Origin: Sabellastarte sp. h YS-2021
Lineage: Eukaryota; Annelida; Polychaeta; Sabellida; Sabellidae
Assembly: GCA_964017235.1 (NCBI GenBank)
Contig: OZ024933.1
Coordinates: 62,912,255 to 62,976,254, forward strand
Reading direction: 5' to 3'
Length of the DNA stretch: 64,000 bases
How positions within the stretch are numbered: the first letter of the stretch is position 1; every line of letters begins with the position of its first letter. The position numbers and the translations under genes are program-made. Below are positions 43,575 through 55,209 of this stretch, in pieces. The notes under the pieces were generated by a model that saw only the letters and a program-made list of their open reading frames with translations, was not told where the DNA came from and ran no database searches.

Positions 43575-45320
43575 GTGAGTATATCCTGTTGCTTGTTGTA
43601 GTAGTTCTTATAAGAAAGCTGATTTTACAACAGAAAACTTGACACTGAAAAATAGAATGTGAAAGGATTAGTTCAGTCAGACGGAAAAGGTACATAGATT
43701 GAGGTTTTTTTTTTTTCAAAATGAATAAACTTCTGGTGTTTAACTGTGAAACATGCAAGTGTAGGTATAGTAAACCAGAAACCTATATGCTGACTGAAAG
43801 ACAATAATCAGGCTATCTACCATTTGTATACAACCCAAACCACTTTCTTTATATATTTAGTATTTTAATATAAGTTTACCAAAATATTCAACTATGAAAA
43901 ATATTTCACAGTATATTATTCTATTCTATCATTAGATGAGCCATTTTGTCAAAGTGGTACATATTAGATATGGTTATATATCATGTATAGCATGGCGTTT
44001 ACTAAATCAAACACGCATAGTTTTTCGATAAACTTCCCCTTTTGGCTGTGAAAATTGTGTTCAATATAGGAATAAAAGACATATTCGAGTGCTTTATGAT
44101 GGTTTTAAACTATCGATCGGCTGAATATTAAAGCCCCGAAGCCCGAAGGTTACACTAATATTTTGGTCAAAATAAGCAGTAATTCTTAAGCAAAACTCAA
44201 AACAAATCCAACGCAATGTTGGCTGTTCCATCACTGAAACATACATAGCAATATCTAAGGTAAAAAAATAAGTATTTTTGTCACTCTATTTTCATAGAAT
44301 TTGTTGTGAAATATTAAGAGACTGTCACTGTAGATGCTTTCAATTTGTTGTAAGCTTTAAAATTATATGCTATTTTTGAAAATCCAACAAGAAATGACAG
44401 TTTTATGAATATTTTAACCACTTATTTTAGCGAGTTATTTGTTTATATTTGTACACGAAGGGACGATGCACGCAGAATTCAACAGCATTAATTTATTTAC
44501 CGTTCTATATTCGCGAGTCCAGCATTGTGCAAAAGACATGTCTAAGGTCACTGCACAGCGTACCATTTTAGAATTTTTAATATATAGTATTCTTTTTAAA
44601 AAGTGAGTAAAGCTGTTTTGAGCTAATTTTCCGAATTTCGTTTTTCGAAGTTGTTTTAAGGATGTGAAAACAAGAATTTATGTTGTAAAATCAGCTTATT
44701 CAATGAAAATAGTGTTAAAAACCTAGGCATGAGATTGTTAGTGTTTCTTGTAGCCTTTATTAAGTTCCCAGAGTTTATATTTTATACCATTATGAATAAA
44801 ACCCCAAATTTACATTTTCCACTTTCTCCTTCGTTCAAAACCCATTGGTGTTGATGTCTTAGCAATGATGCCATCTTGTGGGATTATTTTGTCACTCCTT
44901 ATCGTCTTACAAGATTCATATTCAGATATTTATGGAACTTGATCTGTTGTGTCCCTATGAATTTATGAAACATGGTACCATGTGTCTAAAATCAGTCTGC
45001 CATTGGCGATAGTTGAGTTTCTATTTTGTCATCAGAAGCCAAGAAATGATATGAAAATAACTTAAATAAGTAATATACTTTGATCCAATACTTCTTGAGT
45101 ATTTTTTTCAAATATTGGGATTTTTGGTTTATCGTTGTTGAAATCTTACCAACGAGGGAACAGAGACTTTGCAATCACAAATTGCTTACATGGAAACAGA
45201 GCGTAAATACCTGTACACATCAAACTAATCCAATACCATATATACAGATAGGAACCCTTTTTATGCTGAACAAAATGGTCAAATCAATCCAGAAATTATT
45301 TTCAGATGTATACTTTTAGG
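43575..45320. other. Intron 8, first part
   Basis: AT-rich, no recognised gene or element. 43970-44560 has an oddly GC-richer patch (AAAGCCCCGAAGCCCGAAGG) with no identified origin. Confidence 0.45.
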
Positions 45321-45538
45321 ACACTACAGGTAGTATTGCCTACATTTATAGGCGTTCAAAACCCCTGAAAATTGTGGAGGCGGAAATTTTGAACATTTCA
45401 AGACTTCATGTTGTGTTTGACAGGTGAAGCAGGGAAAGCTAGAGTTTCTCAAGTTAACAAACAGAAGTGTATTTGTAATTACAGAAATGGGGCATGTAAC
45501 AGAATGTCTATTAAAATTGGCAATACCACCTGTAGTGT
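45321..45538 (+). mobile_element. MITE-like element with 20-bp TIRs
   Basis: ACACTACAGGTAGTATTGCC at the left and its inverse at the right differ at one of 20 positions. No clear target duplication. It ends 13 bp before the mariner MITE. Confidence 0.65.
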
Positions 45539-45551
45539 AACTGGGGTATTA

Positions 45552-45776
45552 GAGTAAGAAATCTAAAATTCGCCAGGAATCTAAAATTCGCCACCTCTAA
45601 AACCTTAGTTAATTTTATGAAGAAAATGATGTTTTTGTCCAAAAATTGGTATTTTTCAGTTCAAAAAGTCTTAATTTACTATACAGTCAACAAATCTCAC
45701 CACAATTCATTTATTTTATTAGTATTTTCACATGTGGCGAATTTCAGATATGTGGCGAATTTTAGATTTCTTACTC
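45552..45776 (-). mobile_element. Mariner-type MITE, copy 2 (225 bp, inverted)
   Basis: Same 225-bp element as 37139-37363 in opposite orientation, flanked by TA (45550-45551 and 45777-45778). Confidence 0.9.
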
Positions 45777-45944
45777 TAAAAGGCAAATCTTGCTGTATCA
45801 ATTTCAACTTTCTTATCGGATTAAATTGTCCCGTATCCTTGAGTATCGTTATTGATGTGTATAAACATATCAGGTAAGAAGTCGTTAACTTGGGAAGTAT
45901 TATGAAAAAATAATTCTTGTTTATTGTCCACATTTGTCCGGGCT

Positions 45945-46190
45945 GTAAGGAGTAGGAAGTTGATACGTGGTAGGGACATCTGTTAGGGGGTGTAGGTGTG
46001 CAACATCATGGTGTGACCTTGATTTGACATTTGACCTTGCTGTAGTGACCATGAGTTTGAAAATCTTGCCTGGGTTATTTCTTTGATTCCATAAGGTGTA
46101 GAAGGTTGACACTTGGTAGGGACATTGGTTAGGGGGGTGTAGGTGTGCATCATGGTGTGACCTTTAACTTTGACTCTGCCAAAGTGTGTT
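45945..46190 (+). repeat. About 145-bp tandem repeat, two units
   Basis: GTAGGGACAT, TTAGGGGG-TGTAGGTGTGCA and TCATGGTGTGACCTT recur about 145 bp apart. The reverse complement of this family is at 7815-7860 and 9285-9470. Confidence 0.85.
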
Positions 46191-46224
46191 CACCTGCCAT
46201 ATTTGAGACATCTTTCTCTTATGG

Positions 46225-46575
46225 CAAAGATATATGGATTGCTGCAACTGATTATTAATATGCACTTTTATATATTTGTGCTTTTTTCATTGACAGCTAT
46301 TCTCCAATTAATAAATTCTACAGCTTCATAATATTTAGTTTACTGATTAATTCTGTCATCTTGCTATTGAATTGTCTTTTTTTAATACTTTATCTTTACA
46401 TACATTTTCTTTCACTTAGGTGTTATTTTCTCTACTTAAACATTATTTGGAGCTTTATATAACTGACACTGCTCTGAAAGTATCCCGATCTTTGTACTGT
46501 TTCACTGCTTGTATATCATGGTGTTGAAAACTATTCCCCAGGCTATGGGGTATGGGCATCTCTGATGCTATTTTT
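46225..46575 (+). repeat. Dispersed repeat, copy 2
   Basis: Parallel to 29690-30030: GGATTGCTGCAACTGA, CTACAGCTTCATAAT, GGCTATGGGGTATGGGCATC, TCTCTGATGCTATTTT. Confidence 0.7.
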
Positions 46576-48515
46576 TTTTGTACGGTTAAAGCCAATTTTA
46601 TATGTATATAGGAGCTTTTTAACATATTTTATGTGTATATGTTAGAGTGCATTTTAAGTGGGTTAGACCTTTATGTTCTGTGTGTTAGTGTATACCAAAC
46701 TTAGCTATTGTGTCCTTGCTTTTTATGATATCCAGGTGTTGGTTGTTCAGTGTTGATTCTAGAATGTGTTTTTTGTAAGATCACACGTTTCTTTGCTGCC
46801 AAAGATAAATAGTGCTTTCAGTTTGGTTGTGTCGTAGACGGTGAAAACAAAAGATGAGAGTTTGTAACTGTTTCTGTTCTGCAAAACATGTTTCGATTAA
46901 TGCTTGTTGATAAAGTGGACTGTTATGATTTAGTATATTTTTTTAACTAAATTGGATATATTTTGTATGAATCTGTTGCACAATTTGGGTGTATATAACA
47001 TCTGAATGTATGAAATGAAGCATACAGTGGATCTCTACTTCAAAAATGGACACAAGCAAAGGCAATGAACTCACTTTTTTGAGTTTTCTAGAATCAATAC
47101 TGTTTTTTTTCTACCTTTGATTTTCCATTTTTGTGAGTTTATGGTATATGCATAAAATGTTTATTTTAATGTCCGAAATCTAACTGTTGACTTACAAATA
47201 AACAGTTAATGTTTACTTTTGCTTGAAAGGGACCCCCAACCCCCACCCGGCCATACCCCACCCCTCTCCACCCCAGTAGTTCTTATCTAAAGAGGTGCAG
47301 CTTTAATCCTTTTGCAAATGTATCGTGCATGCATATCATACATCAACAATCTATTCCCAGATTTCCACCTGCTGTTATACTCGGCAGCGCACCTTACTTC
47401 TAGCTCTTGGTCCTGGCTTTGATTTCAGGCCAGATCTAAAGTGGGAACGTTGATAGTTAAAGTATCTGTCATGATGTGACCTATACGATGTGTTGAAAGT
47501 AGTTAAACCTATTCAGTTGATTGATTCATGTGCTTTTGGTGAAAAAGAAACAATATTTGCCAGACTCCCCCATAATATATTATCATAATTGGTGTAAAAT
47601 ATTAATTGCTTTTGTTTATTTTGGATCCTATATCTTCAAATATTATAGTGTGTGATGACAAATGGAATTCAGATACTGATTTACATTTTAACTGTGATAA
47701 GACTGTGAAAGATTTCATGATATTTTGAGGGGTTTAACTGCAGATAGTCTACATTCTATTTTCAAGTTCATTATCCAACTCTTTACTGCTACTTTCCACT
47801 TTGAAGATACATAAGACCCTCTGTTGTCAGGAGTTTTGTTATGCTATTGTATAGGTAATTTTAACACCTTCATAACTACAGCTCACAATCATTTATGCTG
47901 AATTACCTCTGTTATTTATGGTCATGTTATTATCCAAACAAAAATAACCTCACCCAACATATTTAGATTGCAAAAGTATTCTGTATTCTAAACATTTTCA
48001 TGTTGGCTATTTTAATATTAGTCAGAAGTTCAGTTATTATAAAAGATGAATGCTTGCATTTTTATGTTGAACTTCATGCCCAAGTCATCAAGTAGTGAAT
48101 AATAAGTTCTTTTCAACCTTTGTCATGTAAGAGGTAGTGGGCTTGGGTACATAATGGAGTCTTGGTGACACACTTTGCACATACTTCTGAGGTTACCTCT
48201 GAATTCGGATCTAAGTGCCCTGGTGTTACTAGTTGGAGGAAGTTGGCAGTTGCTTAATGAAGTCCAGTTGTTACAGTGACCAGCTGCATGTGGTATGAAA
48301 AAGCATTTCAGAATTATGAAAGTTGGACCAGTTGCTGTACATTGCTTTCCTCTAATGACTCAACTATTCATTGCAACTTCAACCATTTATATGTTCAGTT
48401 TAAAATAATGCCAACCTTTCCGACTTTTCAGGTTGACACTGTTTCATTTCTGCCATTTTATGATCTCTCCTGTTGACTGTATACCATTATCTTTTTGACC
48501 TTTTTGATCTTTCAG
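46576..48515. other. Intron 8, last part, with SINE relics
   Basis: 47370-47525 and 48125-48290 keep the order of SINE landmarks (tRNA-like head, GTGGGAACGTTGATAGTT or GAGGAAGTTGGCAGTTGC) but are heavily decayed. 47230-47275 is a C-rich patch. The intron ends TTTTTGATCTTTCAG. Confidence 0.5.
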
Positions 48516-48737
48516 GTTGACATTGATGTGCAACCCAAAGGTGAGGAAGACTTTGATGATGACTTTGGGAATAACCTTGACTTTGGAGATCAGTTTGGGG
48601 TTGGACTTCTGGGTGACCTTGAGGAGTATGAGGGACTTCCTGTGCGGCCACCGATGCAGAATCTGCTTGGAATCGACACGTTTGACACATTGAGGGATCT
48701 GGATATCTCACTGTCAGGAGAGGAAGCATTTGATGAG
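48516..48737 (+). CDS. Host gene exon 9, acidic segment
   Basis: A 222-nt exon after a pyrimidine-rich acceptor. It encodes VDIDVQPKGEEDFDDDFGNN, then a Leu/Gly/acidic stretch with LLGDLEEYEGLPVRPPMQN and LRDLDISLSGEEAFDE. Codon pattern and compositional coherence support coding. At its end GAG|GTGTGA can be read either as a weak donor, continuing to exons outside the window, or as Val-stop, ending the protein at 48743. I favour the donor because SMG6-type proteins continue into TPR and PIN domains, but no further exon is visible by 64000. Confidence 0.65.
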
Positions 48738-48743
48738 GTGTGA

Positions 48744-48990
48744 ATAATGTGAAAAAAATATGACATTTAGTCATTTTCTGTTTGCACCTGTAATTTAGCA
48801 CCTGACTTAAATCAGCACAAATGGGAGTACCATGTTGGTATTACCCTTGCCTTTCACCTCTGAGATCTGAGTTTGAGTCCTGGCCCGATGTCATGTGGAA
48901 ATGTGGGAAAGCTGGTAGAGACTAGGGACTAGGCGTGATGTAAAACACTAAATATTAAATAAATAAATAAAAAACACCACAGACAGGGTG
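48744..48990. other. SINE relic downstream of exon 9
   Basis: 48815-48975 has SINE landmarks (ACCATGTTGGTATTACCCTTGC, GAGTTTGAGTCCTGG, GGGAAAGCTGGTAG) and an ATTAAATAAATAAA tail. The body is internally deleted. Confidence 0.6.
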
Positions 48991-49264
48991 TAAAGAATAG
49001 TGGTGGAACGATTCGCCGAGAACTTGATTCCCGAACTCGAGTCCACGTTTTAGCATCTACATCGATCCCATTGGAAACGTTGGCCACGGAAAACCCCCAA
49101 CAAAACTATGGAAGACGTTTTGAGTGGACGATAATAGAAATACTACAATGTGCGATCGTTTTTACAAATTTTAATGAACTTTTATTGTTTTATGAAGTAC
49201 TTAAAGGCGATAATGGGGAAAATGTGGGATCGCCTCGAAAATTTTTTTTGGTTTTATGGACTTA
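48991..49264. other. Possible hAT half-element
   Basis: TAGTGGTGGAACGATTCGCCG looks like a hAT left TIR followed by ACTCGAGTCC. No matching right end was found before the satellite begins at about 49265. Confidence 0.35.
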
Positions 49265-49279
49265 GGCCTAACGATAAGT

Positions 49280-51010
49280 GAGTAATAGCTATCTTAGCTA
49301 CTTGGAGTAAAGGGCTCATAACTCAAAAACTATTGCAGAAACAACTTTTTCTTCAAATATGTTGTTCAGCTACTTTGTCCTTAGCTATAAGATGGTACAT
49401 AGTTTGGGGTCCCATTGCATGCCATAAGTGAGTAATAGCTATTTTCTCATTTATAGCTAAATAACAAAAGGAGTAAATGTCAAATATCTTCCAAAGTATT
49501 AGAGTTATAGAAATCTTTTCAAATATGTTGTTCATCTACTTTTTGGTAAGCTATCACATAGTAAAGTTTCAGACCTGTTGCACCTTGGATAGCTGAGCAA
49601 TAGCTACTTTGAAATTCTGATTGTTGAGTAAAGCCATTGTAACTCCAAAACCATTGCAGTTAGAGTGTTTCCCTAAAATATGTTGTTCAGCTACTTTTTC
49701 CTTAGCTATAAGATGGTACATAGTTTGGGGTTCTATTGCATGCCATTAGTGATTAATAGCTATTTTCTCATTTGTAGCTAAACAACAGAAGAAGTAAATG
49801 TCAAATATCTTCAAAAGTATTAAAGTTAGGGATATCTTTTCAAATATGTTGTTCATCTACTTTTTGGTAAGCTATCACATAGTAAAGTTTCAGACCTGTT
49901 GCACCTTGGATAGCTGAGTAATAGCTACTTTGAAATTCTGACTGTTGAGTAAAGCCATTGTAACTCCAAAATTATTGCAGTTAGACTGTTTTCCTAAAAT
50001 ATGTTGTTCAGCTACTTTGTCCTTAGCTATAAGATGGTATATAGTTTAGGGTTCTATTGCATGCCATAAGTGAGTAATAGCTATTTTCTCATTTGTAGCT
50101 AAATAACAAAAGGAGTAAATGTCAAATATCTTCAAAAGTATTAAAGTTAGGGAAATCTTTTCAAATATGTTATCCATCTACTTTTTGGTAAGCTATCACA
50201 TGGTAAAGTTTCAGACCTGTTGCACCTTGGATAGCTGAGTAATAGCTACTTTGAAATTCTGACTGTTGAGTAAAGCCATTGTAACTCCAAAACTATTGCA
50301 GTTAGAGTGTTTTCCTAAAATATGTTGTTCAGCTACTTTGTCCTTAGCTGTAAGATGGTACATAGTTTAGGGTTCTATTGCATGCCATAAGTGAGTAATA
50401 GCTATTTTCTCATTTGTAGCTAAATAACAGGAGGAGTAAATGTCAAATATCTTCCAAAGTATTAGAGTTACAGAAATCTTTTCTATATGTTATCCATCTA
50501 CTTTTTGGTAAGCTATCACATAGTAAAGTTTCAGACCTGTTGCACCTTGGATAGCTGAGTAATAGCTACTTTGAAATTCTGACTGTTGAGTAAAGCCATT
50601 GTAACTCCAAAATTATTGCAGTTACAGTGTTTTCCTAAAATATGTTGTTCAGCTACTTTGTCCTTAGCTATAAGATGGTCCATAGTTTGGGGTTCTGGTG
50701 CATGCCATAAGTGAGTAATAGCTATTTTCTCATTTGTAGCTTGAGTAAAGCCATTGTAACTCCAAAATTATTGCAGTTAGAGTGTTTTCCTAAAATATGT
50801 TGTTCAGCTACTTTGTCCTTAGCTATAAGATGGTCCATAGTTTGGGGTTCTGTTGCATGCCTTAAGTGAGTAATAACTATTTTCTCATTTGTAGCTAAAT
50901 AACAGAAGAAGTAAATGTCAAATATCTTCAAAAGTATTAAAGTTAGGGAAATCTTTTCAAATATGTTGTCCATCTACTTTTTGGTAAGCTATCACATAGT
51001 AAAGTTTCAA
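49280..51010 (+). repeat. About 160-bp satellite with 321-bp higher-order period
   Basis: TTGAGTAAAGCCATTGTAACTCC occurs at 49624, 49945 and 50266, 321 bp apart. Each repeat has two alternating units, one with TCCTTAGCTATAAGATGG and one with TTGGTAAGCTATCACATAGT. The array continues, less regular, to 51010. Confidence 0.95.
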
Positions 51011-51159
51011 ATTTCAAAGTTTACAACTTTTGGTGGCCATCTTGAATTTTTGCGGAAAATGAGAAATGGCAAATATCTCTGAAACTGTCAGAGCGATTTC
51101 GAGCAAGTTTTGGACCCACAGTTTAGTAGAAGGGTTTCTGTTGAAACATGAAATTTTCA

Positions 51160-53165
51160 ATTTCACATGGTAAAGTTTCAGACCCATAGCTAATTACTCA
51201 CCTACTTAAAATGAGTAAATGCTAATTATCTCTAAAAGTATTGCAGAGAGCCAATTTTTCTCAAATACCTCATTCACCTACTTTTGGGAGAGCTTTCACT
51301 TGGTAAAGTTTCAGACCCATAGCTAATTATTCACCTACTCAAAATGAGTAAATGCTAATTATCTCTAAAAGTATTACAGATAGCCAATTTTTCTCAGATA
51401 ACTCATTCACCTACTTTTGGAAGAGCTTTCACTTGGTGAAGTTTCAGACCCATAGCTTATTACTCACCTACTCAAAATGAGTAAATGCGAATTATCTCTA
51501 AAAGTACTGCTGATAGCCAGTTTTTCTCAAATACCTCATTCACCTACTGTTGGGAGAGCTTTCACTTGGTGAAGTTTCAGACCCATAGCTAATTACTCAC
51601 CTACTCAAAATGAGTAAATGTGAATTATATCTAAAAGTACTGCAGATAGCCAATTTTTCTCAAATAACTCATTCACCTACTTTTGGAAGAGCTTTCACTT
51701 GGTGAAGTTTCAGACCCATAGCTAATTACTCACCTACTCAAAACGAGTAAATGCGAATTATATGTAAAAGTACTGCAGATAGCCAATTTTTCTCAAATAA
51801 CTCATTCACCTACTTTGGGAAGAGCTTTCACTTGGTAAAGTTTCAGACCCATAGCTAATTACTCACCTACTCAAAATGAGTAAATACGAATTATCTCTAA
51901 AAGTACTGCAGATAGCCAATTTTTCTCAACTAACTGATTCACCAACTTTTGGAAGAGCTTTCACATGGTGAATTTCAGACCCATAGCTAATTACTCACCT
52001 ACTCAAAATGAGTAAATGTGAATTATCTCTAAAAGTATTGCAGATAGCCAATTTTTCTCAAATAACTCATTCACCTACTTTTGGGAGAGCTTTCACTTGG
52101 TGAAGTTTCAGACCTGTAGCTAATTACTCACCTAATCAAAATGAGTAAATGCTAATTATCTCTGAAAGTATTGCGGATAGCCAATTTTTCTCAAATAACT
52201 CATTCACCTACTTTTGGAAGAGCTTTCACTTGGTGAAGTTTCAGACCTGTAGCTAATTACTCACCTACTCAAAATGAGTAAATGCTAATTATCTCTGAAA
52301 GTATTGCGGTTAGCCAATTTTTCTCAAATAACTCATTCACCTACTTTGGGAAGAGCTTTCACTCGGTGAAGTTTTAGACCCATAGCTAATTACTCACCTA
52401 CTCAAAAGGAGTAAATATGAATTATCTCTAAAAGTACTGCAGATAGCCAATTTTTCTCAAATAACTCATTCACCTACTTTTGGAAGAGCTTTCACTTGGT
52501 GAAGTTTCAGACCCATAGCTAATTACTCACCTACTCAAAATGAGTTAATGCGAATTATCTCTAAAAGTACTGCAGATAGCCAATTTTTCTCAACTAACTC
52601 ATTCACCTACTTTTGGGAGAGCTTTCACTTGGTGAAGTTTCAGACCTGTAGCTAAGTACTCACCTAATCAAAATGAGTTAATGCTAATTATCTGTAAAAG
52701 TATTGCAGATAGCCAATTTTTCTCAAATAACTCATTCACCTACTTTGGGAAGAGCTTTCACATGGTGAAGTTTTAGACCCACAGCTAATTACTCACCTAC
52801 TCAAAATGAGTAAATATGAATTATCTCTAAAGGTACTGCAGATAGCCAATTTTTCTCAAATAACTCATTCACCAACTTTTGGAAGAGCTTTCACATGGTG
52901 AAGTTTCAGACCCATAGCTAATTACTCACCTACTCAAAATGAGTTAACGCGAATTATCTCTAAAAGTACTGCAGATAGCCAATTTTTCTCAACTAACTCA
53001 TTCACCTTCCTTTGGGAGAGCTTTCGCTTGAAGTTTCAGACCCATAGTTAATTACTCACCTACTCAAAATGAGTACATGCTAATTATGTCTAAAAGTATT
53101 GCAGATAGCCAGTATTTCTCAAATAACTCATTCACCTACATTTTGGAGAGCTTTCACATGCTAAA
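51160..53165 (+). repeat. About 134-bp satellite array, about 15 units
   Basis: Units contain AAAAGTATTGCAGATAGCC, AACTCATTCACCTAC, GAGCTTTCACTTGGTGAAG and CTACTCAAAATGAGTAAATG. Same family as 12964-13440, 33290-34190 and 62505-64000. Confidence 0.95.
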
Positions 53166-53447
53166 GTTTTTTTATGACTTTTTAAAATAATTTTTTATTC
53201 ATTAAAAGTAATGAAATCATGCCCTAAATCAATTATAACTTGAAAAGTATTGCATTTAGAGCACTTTGTTAAAATATGTTATTCAGCTACTTTTTCAATA
53301 GCTACAGCATGGTGAGTAACTTGGGTGTCTATCTCAATAGCTAAGTGAGTAATAGCTACTTTTGGATTTTTCACTAACTTCCATCATGAGTAAAATCACT
53401 TGTAACTTGAAAACTGTTGTATTTACAGAATTTTATGCAAATATGTT
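53166..53447 (+). repeat. 156-bp family units before DIRS element 2
   Basis: Two units; the second is cut at GCAAATATGTT by the DIRS insertion and resumes at 58996 with ATTCATCTACTTTTGGGTC. Confidence 0.9.
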
Positions 53448-53465
53448 TTTTATTGCGTAAAATAG

Positions 53466-53645
53466 CCTTACCTTATCCTCACAAGTGCTTGGTTTGGTTT
53501 TGTGGAGCAAAAGCATCGACCGACGAGTCTTTTAATAAAGACTTTTCTTGTCGAGAAGTGACCCCTTTGTCTGCGAATATCCGCGCATGCGCCGACACCG
53601 TAGACGAGAGTGACTGTGTAGAAACTCTTCATTACATTTTTGGTC
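53466..53645 (+). repeat. DIRS element 2 left inverted terminal repeat
   Basis: Reverse complement of 58774-58952, including GAAGTGACCCCTTTGTCTGC and GCATGCGCCGACA. Few mismatches. Confidence 0.95.
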
Positions 53646-53680
53646 GTACTGGGAGCAGCATCGTTTCTTCTTCTATCATC

Positions 53681-55209
53681 ATGGCCGATTCGCAGGTCAA
53701 AAACTCGAAGGAACTTAAACGTGCACCAGGATGCGGACATCCTTTATTTGACTGGGATTGTCATCAATTCTGCTTTCCATGCAGGGAAAAAGGTCGTGGC
53801 AATGACGTTTGTGTGAAGAATAAAGAAGAAGATTGCTTTATTTGTCTACAATTCTCTGAGGATCAGAAGCGTAAACTGGTCCATAAGAGTAAAAGAAAAG
53901 AAAAATCTACGCCTAGCGTGGTGTCTCAAGAGATTGAAGATGCTTTACTGGGGGTGGAGTGCCACCAGAACCCAGTTTCTTCCAATCCACGACCTACAAC
54001 GGAGGGAACTACGACAGACCCCCTTCAAACCATTTTACAAAGATTAGATGATATGCAGGGCCAGTTAACTGCTCTTAAAGACAGAAACAGCGAGGTTTCT
54101 GTGTCTCTTCATTCTGAGGAAGGCGAAGCCTCAGACGAAGACTCCACCCTTCAAGAGTTAAACAACTCAAAGAAACGTGACAGATCGCCCTCACCTGATG
54201 ACATTGAAGACGACCCTTCCTACAAACCCTTGCTGCGGTGCGTTCTTTGTTACAACTCACTATTCCTGAGCAATTCTCCGAACAACCTTCCCGCATTTTT
54301 GGTTCTAGACAAAAAGACAAGCGAAAATCGTCTTTATTACCAATGGTCATGCCTCCTGTAGATGGAGTATTGGAGAGATGGGATTTTTATGAAAAGAAGT
54401 CCTCTGGAAACCCACAACAAGATCAACCTTACCTTCTAAAGACTAACCCTTTGAACTATGACAATTTCTTATATTTCACAAGGGCACCAATGAAGTTTTA
54501 TAAGTCCACGTCTGCGGACTTTTCATTCCAAGCTCCAAGATGCCAGGATTCTTTTCGCTCATCATTTCCTGGGCCTATTCCGTCTTCAGTCCGTATTCCC
54601 ATGAAGCAACATGTCCTGTTAGAAACAGTAAACAGGGAGCATGTACAGATCCTTTCGTATGTGCATTTCTTTCTCAATGCCATAGAAAAGACGGCCAATA
54701 ACCTGGAGTCCACCATGTTGACTGTAAAATCCTCCACAAAGGATCAAGCCATCATCAAAGAGTTAGAGACTATGCTGTCTGGCCTTCAGATTCAATTTAG
54801 TTGTATTGCTTCTATTGAAAAGGCTTTAGAAAACGTGACTGATAATTCGATTGCTGCATCTTGTAACTTGGAACTGGCACGAAGAGATACGGTACTCAAG
54901 AATCTTGCTCCCAACCTCAACGAGCACGATTTCAACAGACTAAGAAGGACGGGCTTCAAGTCTCATGATCTTTTTTGTCCAACTGTGTTAAATGAGGTTG
55001 AAAAGAAGATTCAAAAGTCTCCAAAAAGGCCTAGAACAGATCAAAAGTCTTCCTTTAGTTTCAAAAGACACTCTGATGACAGGAATACCAATAAACAGCA
55101 TTCCAACTACAACCAGAAGAGTTTTCGTGAGCAGAACTCATCTTCCTTCAAGAAACCAAACTTCCACTCTTCCCAGCCTTCCAGAAGAGGTGGAAGCAAG
55201 CGTAGGTGA
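53681..55209 (+). pseudogene. gag: DIRS element 2 Gag, one frameshift
   Basis: Starts at ATG 53681 (ATCATCATGGCC). The N-terminal cluster CGHPLFDWDCHQFCFPCREK plus a later C and DCFIC parallels element 1 Gag. Acidic/serine-rich region next. Near 54232 the frame shifts; the second frame (54238-55209) continues the conserved middle and a basic end, FKKPNFHSSQPSRRGGSKRR. Total about 509 codons, shorter than the 654 of element 1. The stop TGA (55207-55209) is followed by CTA, a known readthrough context, and the frame stays open into YR. The single indel probably makes this copy Gag-defective. Confidence 0.88.

Larger units (their letters stand above)
5052..48743 (+). other. Host gene: EJC-binding-motif protein, SMG6-like N-terminal portion
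   Basis: Nine exons (5052-5160, 14421-14480, 15105-15215, 16666-16871, 34687-34798, 36864-36973, 39843-39938, 43554-43574, 48516-48737) join with matching phases at every GT/AG junction and give about 349 codons. The protein is basic, charged and low in hydrophobics. It carries KKPDVEIYRPG (about residues 47-57) and KRPDMKIYVPKPR (about 142-154). Human SMG6 has two similar exon-junction-complex-binding motifs at closely comparable positions, which is why I favour SMG6, the endonuclease of nonsense-mediated decay. R3HCC1L, with a single RPDxxxYVPK motif at its start, is the alternative. The 14-3-3-like and PIN domains would lie beyond this window. Introns are filled with transposons. Confidence 0.6.

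Noticed and set aside
48487..48801. Minus-strand 104-residue frame
   Set aside because: Antisense to exon 9; proline/glutamine richness is a by-product of the acidic sense codons.
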